Below, piece after piece: positions 11,290-22,596 of a stretch of 64,000 nt of DNA. Origin of the DNA: Collybia mongolica (Eukaryota > Basidiomycota > Agaricomycetes > Agaricales > Clitocybaceae); assembly GCA_013420905.1 (NCBI GenBank), contig JAAXNY010000005.1, positions 744,001 to 808,000 on the forward strand, in the 5' to 3' direction. Both the position numbers and the translations under genes were made by a program. Position 1 is the stretch's first letter, and the number at the start of each line of letters is the position of its first letter. The notes beneath the pieces are model-generated. The model made no database searches and was not told where the DNA came from. It saw only the letters and a list, made by a program, of their open reading frames with translations.

Positions 11290-11462
11290 GCGTCGTTACA
11301 ACACTCTGGAATTCCTGTGGACTCTGTCAGAATTTCAGTGTTCTGAAGCCGGAATTCCTGTGGAATTTCATTCCGCTCGGAATCCGAGCGGAATCTGTTC
11401 GGAATTACTTCTGCAGCCGAAATTCCGACAGGAATCCGCTGGAAGATGTGGGGGAGTGTAAA
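11290..11462. repeat. Candidate CACTA-like transposon terminus with GGAAT-word repeats
   Basis: A dense cluster of short palindromic words (GGAATTCC, GGAATCCGAGCGGAAT and variants) ends in ATGTGGGGGAGTGTAAAG. The same terminal word occurs at 34208-34225 after a different sub-terminal repeat. Read on the minus strand the tip is CACTCCCCCACAT, which resembles the CACT start of CMC/Plavaka-type elements. No transposase is nearby, so this would be a non-autonomous or truncated copy. Confidence 0.45.
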
Positions 11463-11930
11463 GACCTCGATCCTTGCATAATAGTAGTAAGCATTCTTGA
11501 CTTTACATAATTTCAAACTCGGATATGCCGTGTCATGCAACAGCCCTCACTGAACAGTTCTCATATACAGGAGTATTCCTGGTTATATTTAATACAGCAC
11601 AGGTCTAAATAATACTTGTTTACATGACGCCTTGGTACTAGTAATGTTGGTTGATTTGCACTGAGGATAATGTCCACTACAACTACACAGGAACAAGTAA
11701 CAAATAGATTACATGAAATACAGGGTGGTACATGTCAACAATGAGTGCTAAATTTTGTTCATCTGCACATTTGCATACATGAGGGATGCCACATTGGATC
11801 TCACAGTATTTATCCTGTACCAGACACTGTAGGCAAACACCATTCTAGTGCTCTCCCTTGGTACGTACTCCCAACAAATCATATTTTTTGTTAGACCAGT
11901 TAACAATGAAGCATTTGCCTTGCTCCGGGT
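11463..11930. other. Intergenic stretch, no feature seen
   Basis: 468 bases of AT-rich sequence between the candidate transposon terminus and the 3' end of the next gene. I see no ORF, RNA gene or repeat; it is probably the 3' flank of the minus-strand gene at 11931-13311. Confidence 0.5.
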
Positions 11931-13311
11931 TTAATATGCTGCATCTGAGGCATTGGCCTTGCCTTTCCTTGAGGCACCCTCAGAATCCAATTGCAGATCC
12001 CGGACTATTGAGCCATCTTTTTCGAAGAGCTGGGGAGGCATATGAAATATGAAGGAGTTCTCATAGTCGGTGGCAAACACCATGCCTACGCCATAATGTT
12101 TGCAGTACCTAACAGTTTGTTCTAGAAGTGAGCAAGCATCATATGCTTGAGGATGGTTCCACTTTAGGTTCTTGTCAGAATATAGCCCTTTCCCAGTTGA
12201 AAGTAATTTTAGTCCTGCATGAACTCCAGATAGAACTCCTCTGGCCTTAATGCGGAATTATGTGTTAACAGGACAGGACTATCATGACTTCAATGTCTCT
12301 GACGTACCTTGAATTCCAAAGGTAGCAAAGGACAAAACTTTCTGGTGTCATCTTTGCTCCAAACTTTGCCAAATTGAAGATACTCGTTTGGTAACTGGCT
12401 GTTGTACATTATTTTTGAAGCCATCACACGTGCCTTGCCAACACAGGTATTATATTGACCCGACTTAAAGATGAAGTCTTGACGCAACTTGAAAACATAG
12501 ATTTGATCAACGCGGACACCATATACTCTTGGAGCCTTCAATTGTTCTTTGCTAGTAGTTAGTTTTCCTTTCTTAGAATCCTTTAATTGATCTGCACTAG
12601 TAACTGCTTTGTCTGTAGTCTCTGCTGTAATAGATCAGAAGGTTATTTATGTGAATGGGTGGATGAGCTTACTGGCAGAGGCAACCTGATCAGCTGGAGC
12701 TTTGACATATGACTTGTGCAATAATTCAAGCTGTACCCGAGAGCACAGCTCTTCATCCATTGCAATTACATACTCTTGCATTATTTCGAAGATGGGCATG
12801 CTGACTTGCGTGGACCATGCAAACCTGTTGATAGATCTGGGTTTCATTCAACTCGACTTTGATCATGTTAAAGTTGTACGTACACAACGTCTTGTTCAGT
12901 GGTTGGGTTCATACAAACATTTGTTTTTGGAGGCTGATATGGTATGAGGCCATTCATCTTGCCAGACCAGAATGATGTAAATTTATCATAACAATATCCC
13001 TGGTTCCAACACTTGTCCTTGGGCTGTTTAGCAAGACTGTAATCTGCAAGAGCCTTGGTAGCCCATGCTTTTGTGGACTTTCCAGCTTCCAAGGAGTGTT
13101 TATTGAAATTTGTTAGTGCATTGCCTACCACAGTGTCCAGAGATTGAGGATCCTGGCTAGTGTTGTCCCCGATATTCAATTTAGCAAAACCCGGCACATT
13201 ATCCTCAGGCACATTGGATGCATCTGGTACACTGTCCGCGTCAAACAAAGGGAGATCTGAATTCAGGAAACCCTCAATAGTGAGAGTGTTTCCAGTAGCT
13301 TGAGCTGCCAT
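11931..13311 (-). CDS. Unknown host-type protein, 407 aa, four exons
   Basis: Not recognised. The ATG at 13311 opens exon 1 (13311-12884), followed by exon 2 (12836-12673), exon 3 (12624-12308) and exon 4 (12245-11931, stop TAA). Introns are 47, 48 and 62 nt, have GTACGT/GTAAGC donors and CAG/AAG acceptors, and all phases agree, which supports a real expressed gene. The N-terminus is acidic (DLPLFDADSVPD), the middle has WNQGYCYDKFTSFW and a Lys/Thr-rich linker, and the C-terminal exon is well structured (GVLSGVHAGLKLLSTGKG, YCKHYGVGMVFATDYEN). No signal peptide or membrane helix is evident. It is divergent from the gene at 17960, with the hAT element inserted in the space between them. It has no in-frame stops, unlike the elements around it. 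Confidence 0.7.
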
Positions 13312-13655
13312 ATGTGAGTCGAATAAGCAGGTGTTTACAAAAATAATCAATGGAGGTTGAGAACATTAGGCAACCACATAAGGCATATATATACTATTGC
13401 CAGTGCATGTTGATTGTCAAGCAGAAGAGTAAGATAATATTCAAAAGGTACTACACACAGTAACGAAAACACATCAATGACCATAAGCTGGTTCGGAGAG
13501 GCATTATTGGGGATGCCAAACTAAAATTACAGATATGTACCTACCGTCTGAATCATGCAAGCATCAGAACATTCACTCAAACCAATACGCCACTAGCATG
13601 AATTGAAACCTATGAGGAAATATGAAGGACCTGTTCAGGGTACGTCCGCGCCCAC
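13312..13655. promoter_or_regulatory. Upstream region of the 407-aa gene up to the hAT element
   Basis: 344 bases without an ORF. By position it holds the promoter of the minus-strand gene starting at 13311. It ends with the left hAT target duplication GCGCCCAC at 13648-13655. I see no convincing core promoter motif. Confidence 0.4.
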
Positions 13656-13812
13656 TAAGGCATGACACGGGTAGGGGTAACACCGTGACAATATGGTCAC
13701 GGGTAGGGGTAACACCGTGACAATATGGTCACGGGTATGCTCGGGTACGGGTACGGGTTTGGGTTCACCATACCTGTGCAACACCGTACCCTTACTCACG
13801 GGTACACGGGTT
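13656..13812. repeat. hAT left sub-terminal repeats
   Basis: A 32-base unit containing ACGGGTAGGGGTAACACCGT is repeated twice in tandem from about 13668 to 13731, followed by shorter CGGGTACGGGTACGGG words. The right end (16906-17069) contains the inverse words, for example TTTCACGGTGTACC three times. These are probably transposase-binding arrays. Confidence 0.8.
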
Positions 13813-14107
13813 TTGCACATAGTATTTCTAATAATTATACTCTCTAAGAACCTCTGTGGGAGCTGATCTATAATTGAGCACCATGTTGCAATCCAAGTGC
13901 ATTTGGCCATCAGGTGATTACAATTGTTTGCCGCCCAAAATTAATCCAAGGTCGGATCCAAGCAAGACCCAACTTCTAGCTTTACGGTCCTCATGGGGTC
14001 GTACGATATCACTGAGGGCAAAGAAAAAAAACAATCCATTGAGATCTGGCTGGAACATTTAAAAGTGCGCAGAATTTCTCTTTTTTTTTGCACCCTCCTG
14101 AATCCTG

Positions 14108-16830
14108 ATGCCTCACTCTTCAACTGCAAAGTCTTCAGCAAGGTTGTCACGTTCATCACTCCAATCTGTCGTCTCAACATCCTCTCTACCCAAGGCAATC
14201 GGGCACGGCATCAAACGTATCAAGAAAGGTGCCAGTGCAATCACTTGTCCTCTCAAGCGCGCCAAACATGTGCTATCGAACGTCTCGTCTCCAGCCATCA
14301 GCAATGCAGAAAACGACCCCGCAGATGGTGAAGATCAAGAAAGCATGAAGACTGACGAGTTGGTGGAGGTTATTGACCTTGATTCTGGTAGTGAGCTTGA
14401 TGACCTTGAGAAAGAACTTGGTACGCACACCTGTCTTTCCTCCCTTGCTATCTTTCTCATTTCATTTTCAGTAGAGGCGCAACAAACTTGGAGGTCCCCG
14501 ATATATTCGTTCTTCAAACCCAAAGTCACGATTGAGGTGCATCATGGTCGCATCACCCACTTCTTTGCATGTTCTGCAAAGAAATGCAAGACTGAAGCAA
14601 GGGGTATACGACGCTACCAAGACAAAGGTGACAAGTCCTTGACTGCCAACCTCCGGCATCATGCAATCCGCTGCTTTGGTGAGGACAGCGTCAATGCGGT
14701 GATGAAGGGGGAGCCTGGTGTCAGCCGGAGTGGTAACATCTTCAGCGCTTTCGCCCGCCAAGGAAAATGGCCCGCAACATACTCTCATCGTGCGCACTCA
14801 ACCCCCAAGTTTCGGTAAGTCCGATCATTATGAACATGTTCCCCAACTCATGTCCTTCAGTGCCCACATCGCGAAATGGGTGGCAGAAAGCAATCGCCCT
14901 GCAAGCATCATCTCCAACCCAGAGCTCATCGATCTCCTCACAACAGGGCACCCCCACCTCAAAGTCCCATCTCCAAACACTGTTCGACGTGATATCAAGG
15001 CGGCTTACGAGAAGTGCCGTGAATGCATAATGAAACTCCTTCAGGATCACCCCAGCCGCGTCCACTTCACAACTGATGCATGGATGTTGACCAACCATCA
15101 TGCGTTTGTCGCCTGGACTGTTCACCTCGAGCACAATGGGACCATGTTGGCCTTTCTGCTGGATATCATCGAGGTTCCTGAATCTCACACTGGTGTGGCA
15201 TTGGCGAAGGCTTTTCAGAGGATGCTCGAGACATTTGGGCTTCAAGACCGGGTGCGTAGTCTAATGTTCAAGCCATACTTTTGAACTCATCACCTTGGCA
15301 GATCCTCAGCGTGAATGCTGATAATGCGACATCAAACAACTCCCAGGGGGAAGCACTTGCTACAATGCCGAACTCTTTTGAGCTGGAGAACCATGCGCGC
15401 TGCTTCAACCACACTTTGCAGCTCTCCGTGAAAACCCTCCTTCGCCCCTTTAATGTTGGGCTAGGTAAAACAGCCAACAATGGCGACCATAACAACGTAG
15501 ATGATCTCCCGGACGGGGATGACGAGGACAAGGACAAGGACGAGGATGATGGTCTCCCAGATGCCCCCAATACCGATGACGTTGACGACGGCATTGACGA
15601 ACTGGACTCACTGGATGCAGATGAGCAAGAAGAGATTATAGCCGATACAGCTGCCGTTTGTCAAACGGTGTCAAAGGTGTTTTTTTACATTAGTGTATAC
15701 CATTTGACTGACCTATGTAACAGCTTCGCAGCCTTGCCTTCGCAATTGTATGATCGACAACGATCGCCCTTCCTGCATGGCATTGCTATTGCAAAAAGTT
15801 CAAGCTAAAGTTGCATGTTCTGCCTCATGATGTTGTCACTCGTTGGAACTCTACATACTATATGCTCCGCTTTGCCACCAAATATTGTGCAGCCATTGAC
15901 GCTATGACAGCGGACAAGTCCCTCAAGCTCCGGAAGTTCGAGCTGGAGACTGAGGAGTGGGCTATTGCTGAAGATCTCGTTGCGGTCCTGCTTGTAAGTA
16001 TTCGTACCTGTGATCGACCCACATGCTAACCCTCTTCCGTAGCAATTCAAGAATGCAACGCTCTTTTTCTCCCAAGACTCCGCCAGTGTTGTGGCCGTCA
16101 TCCCCGCCATGGACCGCATTACCAGTCACCTCAACCACCAGACAGGGAAAGCATACCACCCCTCCCTCGCAGCAGCGATGAGGCTTGTGCACAAGAAAAT
16201 GGACTGTTACTACTCGCTCACTGACTCCTCCAACGTATATCGTATCGCCATGGTCCTACACCCAGGCATGAAACTCGAGTATTTCCGCAATCAGAAGTGG
16301 GAGGGAGAATGGATCGAGCAAGCTGAAGCTCTGGTCCGAGAGGAGTACATTGCAAAGTATGAGAAGGTCACTGACAAATCGAACATGATGCCCATGAATG
16401 ATTTGAACAAGAACGACGATGGATTCGCATCCTTTGGTAACCTTTCCGTCACCACCTGTCCCCGTGCGAGTGAGATCCAGGAGTACCTCAGCCTCCCTGT
16501 CGAGAATGTTAAAGATCCCTTGAAGTGGTGGATGGACAACAAATTTGTCTATCCAAACCTTCATCGTATGGCTCTGGACTATCTGAGTATTCCTGGTAAG
16601 TCAGGTCATCCTATTACATGACAAGGATGTCTCTGAGATTTTATTTAGCCACTTCTACTGCTGTCGAACGAGTGTTCTCACAAGGCCGTCACCTTCTCCC
16701 ATTTACTCGCAACAGCCTCTCACCATCCTCGATTTGGGCCTTCCTCTGCTTTGGGTCATGGGCACGGTGCGGTCTTGTGGTGTTTGACGACGTGGTAGCT
16801 GCTGTGACAGCAAACAGCAAGTTGAAGTAG
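14108..16830 (+). pseudogene. hAT transposase, seven exons, one TGA stop
   Basis: Exons 14108-14420, 14472-14814, 14861-15251, 15302-15676, 15724-15993, 16043-16595 and 16649-16830 join in phase to 808 codons; introns are 46-54 nt with good GT..AG ends. Exon 2 carries a BED-type zinc finger (FACSAKKCKTEARG ... NLRHHAIRCFG). Exons 3-5 carry the RNase H-like core: FTTDAWMLTNHHAF, VNADNATSNN, and HARCFNHTLQLSVK, then LPHDVVTRWNSTYYML. The last exon holds the hAT dimerisation region (STAVERVFSQGRHL). The only lesion seen is a TGA at 15751-15753 at a position usually Arg. The region after HTLQLSV is unusually Asp-rich (DGDDEDKDKDEDD). Likely inactive as read, unless the stop is a sequencing or allelic difference. 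Confidence 0.9.
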
Positions 16831-16905
16831 GACTTTTTAGACATTTCGTAGTACCAGTTCTCGCTAGCCTACCTGTATGCCTTCCAGCGAAATGCAAAAC
16901 CCGTG

Positions 16906-17069
16906 GTTTCACATATGTACCCGTGAGTTTCACGGTGTACCTGTGAGTTTCACGGTGTACCTGCAATTTCCACGGTGTACCCGCACCCTTACCCCTGCGG
17001 GTACGGTGTTCACAGGTACGGGTAAGGGTTTGGGGAAAAAAACCCGAGGGTTACCCCTGTCATGCCTTA
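16906..17069. repeat. hAT right sub-terminal repeats and terminal inverted repeat
   Basis: Three copies of a TTTCACGGTGTACC-like word, then ACGGTGTTCACAGGTACGGG and the outer TIR ending GTCATGCCTTA at 17069. This mirrors the left end. Confidence 0.8.
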
Positions 17070-17077
17070 GTGCCCAC

Positions 17078-17490
17078 ACTGTTGCAAGAGAGTTAGTACA
17101 ACTTGAATATGCTTATCTTTTGTTACTCATGTACCTACTAATGGCCACACCTTGTCAACAATAGCCTTGAGCTTGCTGTATACCAGGAAATGCAAAAGAA
17201 AGCCCTGTTGAGTCTCGTTATCTGTTGGCTCCTACATTAAGCAACTGTTTACAGAGATCTTTTATCACTTGAAGGAATTGAAATGTACGTATGGAATGCA
17301 ACATGAGGATTTGAAGGTGGACACTCAGGACATACAAGATCATAGGCAAATGCCAAACAATATGCATGACAATCAGTAACATATTGACGGAGCCAAACAA
17401 GACCCTGAAGAATTATGAGAAACACGCAGTTTCATATGCAACACAACTGTACTTAATGTGTAGTCAACATCTTTCAATTTCATTTCATCA
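17078..17490. other. Intergenic stretch between hAT and duplicated segment
   Basis: 413 bases of AT-rich sequence with only short chance ORFs. No recognised feature. It is host flank of the hAT insertion, continuous with 13312-13655 before the transposon came in. Confidence 0.4.
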
Positions 17491-19142
17491 TTCCATCATT
17501 ACCAAATCGACCGGGTCCTCCAAATGACCCCAAAACACTTTGGCTTATCTGTATCGGTTGACAGCAAGTAACTCTGCTTCATAAGTTAGGTTTTTTCTTG
17601 GACAGGGACATCTGACAGAATGTGGTAATGTTGTATAATGTGCAGTGCCCGACTCGGATGGTGTCTGTGCACTGGTATAGGTTACATAAAGAAAAATCAC
17701 AAGACATTGTGCCATTGTTCTGCTCTGGTGTTTGGCGAATCGGGCCTTGGTATTGAGCAAACATAAGTTGCGATTGTCCATAAACCGGTTTCTCGAAGTT
17801 CTTGATCATTGCGCCTGGTGCCACACAAGCCACAGGTCACAGGGACAGTGTGTACACAGAGAGTAGCAGTATGCTTACTTATTTAAATAAGCACCATCAT
17901 TTTCTACATGCTAACCACCACCAGCAAACTACCAACCACCCATAACTCCAGCGTTTCAGATGCCTCTGCTGTCTCCCAACGCCTTCCTGTCTCTTGACAT
18001 ACCACCATTGCCAGCCAACTATTTGGGGGTGGTGGCCTCTGTTGTTGACCGTGCTGAAGAAAAAATGGACCAGAAGATGTATATGATTGGTAGGGATATA
18101 CTGACTTGGCTATTGAGCTTTAATAAATTTCTTACCCAAATGAGATACAAGAAACTGGCAACCAAACACCCCATCCAGGCAAAGTGAGGACACAATATCA
18201 ACTATCTATCTACATTATACTGACCTGTTTTGTAAAGCAATACCCCTGTGGTTAAGTATGTATCTCCTGCCATAGATTTTGCCAAGAAATTTTTTGTGGA
18301 TGATGAAAGCCCCCCACTTTGGACACATAAAGTTCCAGATCGAGGCAAGCCTCATTACCCAGTGTTTTCATACCTTCCCAACGCTTACACATAGGTATAA
18401 ATCAGATGTCCCTGGCGAGGTCATACTATTGGGGCTTGGCTCGCAGTCATCTGGATTGCCATGGGTCCCACTTTTGGACCTACCAAACAGAGATCGAAGC
18501 AATAGAAAGCATGCTCCACAGCAACTCCCAGATATTGACTGGGATGTCGAGAGAAAATGCATCTGTGTCATAGTATTCTTGGTATCGGAATATACTTCTC
18601 TTTGTGTAACTTATTACTTACTGGTGTTGGATTAGGTTCTGGGTACAATCAATTGGAATGATACTAAGTATGTCCCACATAACCCGCTTCATACTGATGA
18701 TATGACTGCAAATCTGTTCCGGTCCATTCGTTGCCTCTGCACCGAATATCAAAGTGCCTTTGGCCTTTTAACGGATGGCATCTTCTCTGGTATGATTGAT
18801 AATCGTGAACGTGACTGGCGTTACGAGAGTACCTCTGGGGAATGGTACATTGGAAATACATGTTGAAGCCAGTCACAGATTTCGCAGTGTGCAAGATACT
18901 TGTATTCTTCATTTTGAACGAAGTCGAAATGCTGGAAATTTATTATTTCCCAGCACTCAATTCACATCGTTTTGTCCAAGGGTGCCAAGATCATGGAGAC
19001 ATCAAACACATTGGAGCTGTAACCGCACCTCAGAGGTTCCGGGACTTTGACCTCTATGGGTTGCAACGGGATGAAGATCTTTGGCAGGAGTTCTGTGCTT
19101 GGAAAGATGACATTTCACAGACTGCAGAAGTTTTACAGGCTG
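17491..19142. repeat. Segmental duplication, copy 1 (partner 47585-49204)
   Basis: About 1.65 kb is repeated in direct orientation 30 kb away with a few per cent divergence and small indels, including the promoter and most of the five-exon gene. The second copy stops at 49204 where the Copia LTR begins; here the sequence runs on to the end of the gene. The common left border is at CCATCATTACCAAAT. Confidence 0.9.
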
Positions 19143-19309
19143 GGGTGACCTTGACTGTCGAGTGTGATGGTTTTCGCAGATACCACCCTATCATCCACTC
19201 ACCCTTCCCAAATCAAGAAGTGCCTAAAGACATGTTAGCCTATGTCCAGCGTGCCAAATGCAATCGTGATGCAGATATTGATCAGCTCCTTGAAATGGGG
19301 GGATTCTAG
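17960..19309 (+). CDS. Unknown protein, 376 aa, five exons, duplicated gene
   Basis: Not recognised. Exons 17960-18183, 18238-18361, 18406-18564, 18636-18828 and 18879-19309 join in phase; introns are 44-71 nt. The start MPLLSPNAFLSLDIPPLP is the first ATG after a TATTTAAATAAG stretch near 17880. The protein is rich in aromatic residues: YYWGLARSHLDCHGSHFW, FFILNEVEMLEIYYFP, RFRDFDLYGLQRDEDLW, and ends DIDQLLEMGGF. No catalytic motif is obvious, and the hydrophobic FVFF-type stretch near residue 255 is too short to call a membrane span. A second copy at 48031 keeps nearly the same sequence, with mainly synonymous or conservative differences, so selection probably acted on it before or after duplication. 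Exon 4-5 junction is the least certain part of the model. Confidence 0.68.
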
Positions 19310-19739
19310 GGTTCCAGAAGAAACCCCTTATTTATTAACATCATAGTTTCTAACAGGTTAGTAACATGTTAGTTATTAACTCGCTCAAAAGGGTATGTTA
19401 AATATTGTATATAACCAAATTAAAAAACAGTCCCACAGATCATTTGAATCTATTAACTCCTATTGATGATTAACCACTCACCATCTCCCCACACACTGTT
19501 ATCTCAGGACTGCATGGTAATGGCATAATCCCACTTTTTGCCCAGTTTATCTGGACAGTTTTGGGCAACTTTAGGTGATTTTGTGTTAGATTTAAAATCA
19601 CGTGTTCCTTCAATGCCACATCACCAAGCCACCTAGACTAGACTTTGCTCACCTCCTTGATCTCTTACCACCATCTGGTTAGGGATTAGATATGCTGTAA
19701 CACCAACTACTACTATTGATATTCAGCACGGTTGAGCCC
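19310..19739. other. Gene 3' flank and LINE2 5' border region
   Basis: 430 bases, AT-rich, without ORFs. The 5' end of LINE2 lies somewhere here or just after; I cannot fix it because the opposite end of LINE2 and hence its target duplication are not visible. Confidence 0.4.
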
Positions 19740-19767
19740 ACTCCCAACAAACACTAGTACTAGGGCT

Positions 19768-22240
19768 ATGCCTGCTGTTTGTCGTCCCAATGACCCTGAT
19801 CCTCCGCCTCCAGGGGGGTCAGCCGATCTACTTCCTACCACATTCTTCCATCCCCCGCCATCAAAATCCCCATCACCGGCCCACACACCCTCACAACAGT
19901 CCATCCTAAGGGCTCTCAATATCAAGAAGACTAAGCCAAGAAGAAAAGCTTTCTCTTCCGTCCACCCATCTCCAGTCAATAGTGATGATGAGATGTTTGA
20001 CGCCCTTGCAGACCTCAATAAAGAGGATGCCACCATTACCCCAGGGTCCACTAAGGGAAAGGGTAAAGACAGCCAGGGAGATGCTGAGATGGTTGACATT
20101 TCAGGCATTGACCCCAACGCAATCATAGATGACCTCGAAGGAGGTTACTTCTTTGCATTCCATAAGGACCCCACAATGTGGGACATGGATACCAATGCTG
20201 CCTCCACTTCTGTTCACAGGATCAACGAGTTCATCAAATTCACTGAGTGTAAGGGCAACTCCGCCGGGTTACTGAGTTGCGCAGAGTCCGACGACGATTA
20301 CCGAGTGACGGAGGTCGGGGTCAGGAATTCTAACTCAGAGCTGGTGGAGGGGATCCTAAGAGAATTCTCTAAGGGTCCTCCAGCCAGGTGTACAGGCTAT
20401 ATATGATGTTCCTACATTAACTACACGTTCCCGGGACGGTACGAGGGCATGCGTTGTCGGTAAAGGATCACGTGGGCGCGCCGCAGTGATCCTGACAAGC
20501 CGCGCCCGCGTCTGCGTTTGGAAACGTCTAACGAGAGTCGGTAAAGGGAGCGGGGTGGTAACGAGTGTGGTGTGAGTGAGTGGGTGAGTCGGGTTTGACT
20601 CGGGTTGTTGTCGGTAACGACTTGTCGGTAAAGTAGTCGGTGACTACAGTCGGGAATGGGGATCGGGAATGGGGAGCATTCCCGAACGTTTGTATGGTCG
20701 GGAATGTTGTCGGAAAATGGAAAACGGAGTCGGTAAGGGTGTTCCCCTTACACTGAGCAGAACAAGAGGACATGGAACACTGAGGAATCAGACAGCCTAG
20801 TTGAGGCAGCTGGCCACCTCATACAAACCCTGGTGGAACAGGGGTTCATCCATAATTCCTATGTGGCCATGACCCTTGGTCCACCACATGGGCATTCATT
20901 GACAGCATCATGAGCTTGGTTTGCACTGCCCTATCTGAGGAACAGAAGGCACATTATGCCCCTGCACCCCCACCCATAAACTCACCAGGACAGCTTCCTA
21001 ACCCAAACAAGTCTTATGCATATTGCAACTCGGACCCTGCAGGTGTTAGACGCACCACCAGGTTCACACAACCTTCCTGCAGGAACCCTGATAATAATCC
21101 GTTTAGGAAAATGGGGTTAGTGTCCCGAGGACTGCTGTACTCTCAGATTTCAGCCACCCTCCCACCAGTACCTGGGCCCTCCAATCCAAAGAGAGTGCGG
21201 ACAGAACATGAGGCAGGTTTAGTGATGTTGGCCCAGGCCTTCCCGCACCTCCCCCCCTCAAAGATCATGGGAGCGCAACAAGCGCTAGCCCAACCCTCTC
21301 ACAAGTCCACCACATACAGACAGTCATGCAAGTCACTGTCAGTATTCTCTTCCCCGCAGGTGCAGTGGAGCTCCAACCCTTGCACCTACACCCTTAACGA
21401 GGCCTTAAAAAAAGGTAACTCAAAGCTCAAGATCCTAACGGAGGAGAGAGCACTTGGGAGCATTTCTCTCGTGAGCAATGACCTCCCAAAAGAATCTGAC
21501 ATTGACCTGATCCACACTTGGTTCACCCAAGCTGTGGAGAAGTGAGGCTCTAAGGATGCCACCATCAATGTGGAAGCTGGCTCATCCAAGTCTTCCATGA
21601 TGGTGGTGGACTTCCCATTCTACGGACTCTTGCCCAAATTGGACGAGAAGAAGAAGTCCATTCCTGTGACTGGTAAGGAGGCCCTGGGCATCCTTATGGA
21701 AAGGTGTAATGCTGATCAGAAATGGGCACTTAGGTTCTATCACTCTTCCTCCCCAAGAGTGGTAAAGGCAACGGGGAACTTGGGCAATGCCTTCCTGTTC
21801 TTTGAGATCTACAATTTGCGTGGAGGTGCCAATCTGAAAATGCTGGAGGGTACATCATTCCAATATGGAACCCACAGGCTCCGATTCGAGAAGGCAAGGC
21901 CACAAAAAGGCGTGCCTATCTGCACATGATGCTGGAGGTTTGGGCATTGGTCCACAGTGGCCGCATGCCTGTCTCAGGCAATTTTATGTCCAAAGTGTGG
22001 TGGGCCACATGCTGAAAACTTCCACCAAGTCCTTGGTGCGTGCTGCAAAGCACAACCAAAGGCTACTCCCCCTGTCATGGCTACCCTGGAAGGACAGATG
22101 TATCAACTGTTGGAAGTCTGGACACTGGTCCAACTCCAGCAGTTGCCCCTTCTGGCAGCACTGATTTGATGCTGAGTGGATCTTAGCACAATACAAGGCA
22201 TTCAAAGTGGGTGACCTGGTTGTCACCCCCCTTAGTAAGC
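19768..22240 (+). pseudogene. LINE2 ORF1, zinc-knuckle protein, decayed
   Basis: ATG at 19768. It resembles LINE1 ORF1: a Pro/Ser-rich N-terminus, an acidic segment (ADLNKEDATITPG), the ASTSVHRINEFIKF segment matching TTSIHNVTEMLNL of LINE1, the IDLIHTWFTQAVEK and FPFYGLLPKL segments, and knuckles CPKCGGPHAENFHQVLGACC and CINCWKSGHWSNSSSC. Lesions: a 505-bp insertion at 20248-20752, a frameshift near 20900, TGA at 21543-21545 and 21927-21929, and a further frameshift in the knuckle region near 22090. Confidence 0.82.
20248..20752. mobile_element. 505-bp TG..CA insertion with 5-bp target duplication (solo LTR-like)
   Basis: It starts TGTAAGGGCAACTCC, ends GTTCCCCTTACA, and is flanked by CTGAG at 20243-20247 and 20753-20757. 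TG..CA ends, a short imperfect terminal inverted repeat and a 5-bp duplication fit a solo LTR left by LTR-LTR recombination. Removing it restores the LINE2 ORF1 frame across the site. It is much more GC- and CpG-rich than its surroundings and contains the word GTCGGTAA at least five times. No other copy is in the window. Confidence 0.72.
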
Positions 22241-22316
22241 TCACTGATGCTTCTCCTCCAGGACCCTGCCCCCAGGTTGGAGAGTGTCATTGCCTCACTG
22301 CAACAACTCTGTATCA

Positions 22317-22596
22317 ATGAATAGGGTTTTTAACATGCGTATATACTACCAGAATGTAGCTAAGAATACTACTTGGCTGGAATCACTACTTGAGTTGGAA
22401 AAAGACAAGTGGGACATATTACTAATCCAAGAACCACCCTGGAGAACAATTAGACACACTGTGTCACTCACAGAGAAGGATGGCAACCTGGTCATTGGGG
22501 GGTTGTCCCACCCAGAGTGGACATGCTTCACACCATCAGGACTCAGTGTTGATACCTGACCATGAGTCCTCACATACGTACATAGCAGGCTCCAGC
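22317..22596 (+). pseudogene. LINE2 ORF2, N-terminal endonuclease piece
   Basis: ATG at 22317. It shows the LINE endonuclease start MRIYYQNVAKNTTWLESLL and the catalytic segment ILLIQEPPWRTIRHTVSLTEK, closely parallel to LINE1 (IYCQNVGCKHNWTINLL, LFLQEPPWSTVRYT). TGA codons at 22557-22559 and 22563-22565 interrupt it where LINE1 has other residues. It stops at the chromovirus LTR. Confidence 0.88.

Larger units (their letters stand above)
13656..17069 (+). mobile_element. hAT transposon, complete, 8-bp target duplication
   Basis: A 3.4 kb element with imperfect terminal inverted repeats beginning TAAGGCATGACA and ending TGTCATGCCTTA. It is flanked by GCGCCCAC (13648-13655) and GTGCCCAC (17070-17077), an 8-bp duplication with one C/T difference, the size expected for hAT. 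It carries one spliced transposase gene. Both ends contain repeated ACGGTGTACC / GGTAACACCGT words, typical hAT sub-terminal binding sites. It separates two divergent host-type genes. Confidence 0.93.
19740..22596 (+). mobile_element. LINE2, 5' part (ORF1 and start of ORF2)
   Basis: A second non-LTR element, clearly related to LINE1 but diverged at protein level, so a different family. It is cut at 22596 by the main chromovirus; the reading continues, inverted, at 36016 and runs down to about 34226. The breakpoint residues fit exactly: the endonuclease frame ends ...VHSRLQ at 22596 and resumes with LQPTKPML on the minus strand at 36016, sharing the CCAGC duplication. Confidence 0.88.

Noticed and set aside
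13666..13731. Tandem 32-base repeat as a regulatory array of the neighbouring gene
   Set aside because: It lies inside the hAT terminus and is matched by inverse words at the other end.
17545..17833. Minus-strand ORFs of about 80 codons upstream of the duplicated gene
   Set aside because: They differ in frame and ends between the two duplicated copies, so they are not conserved as proteins.
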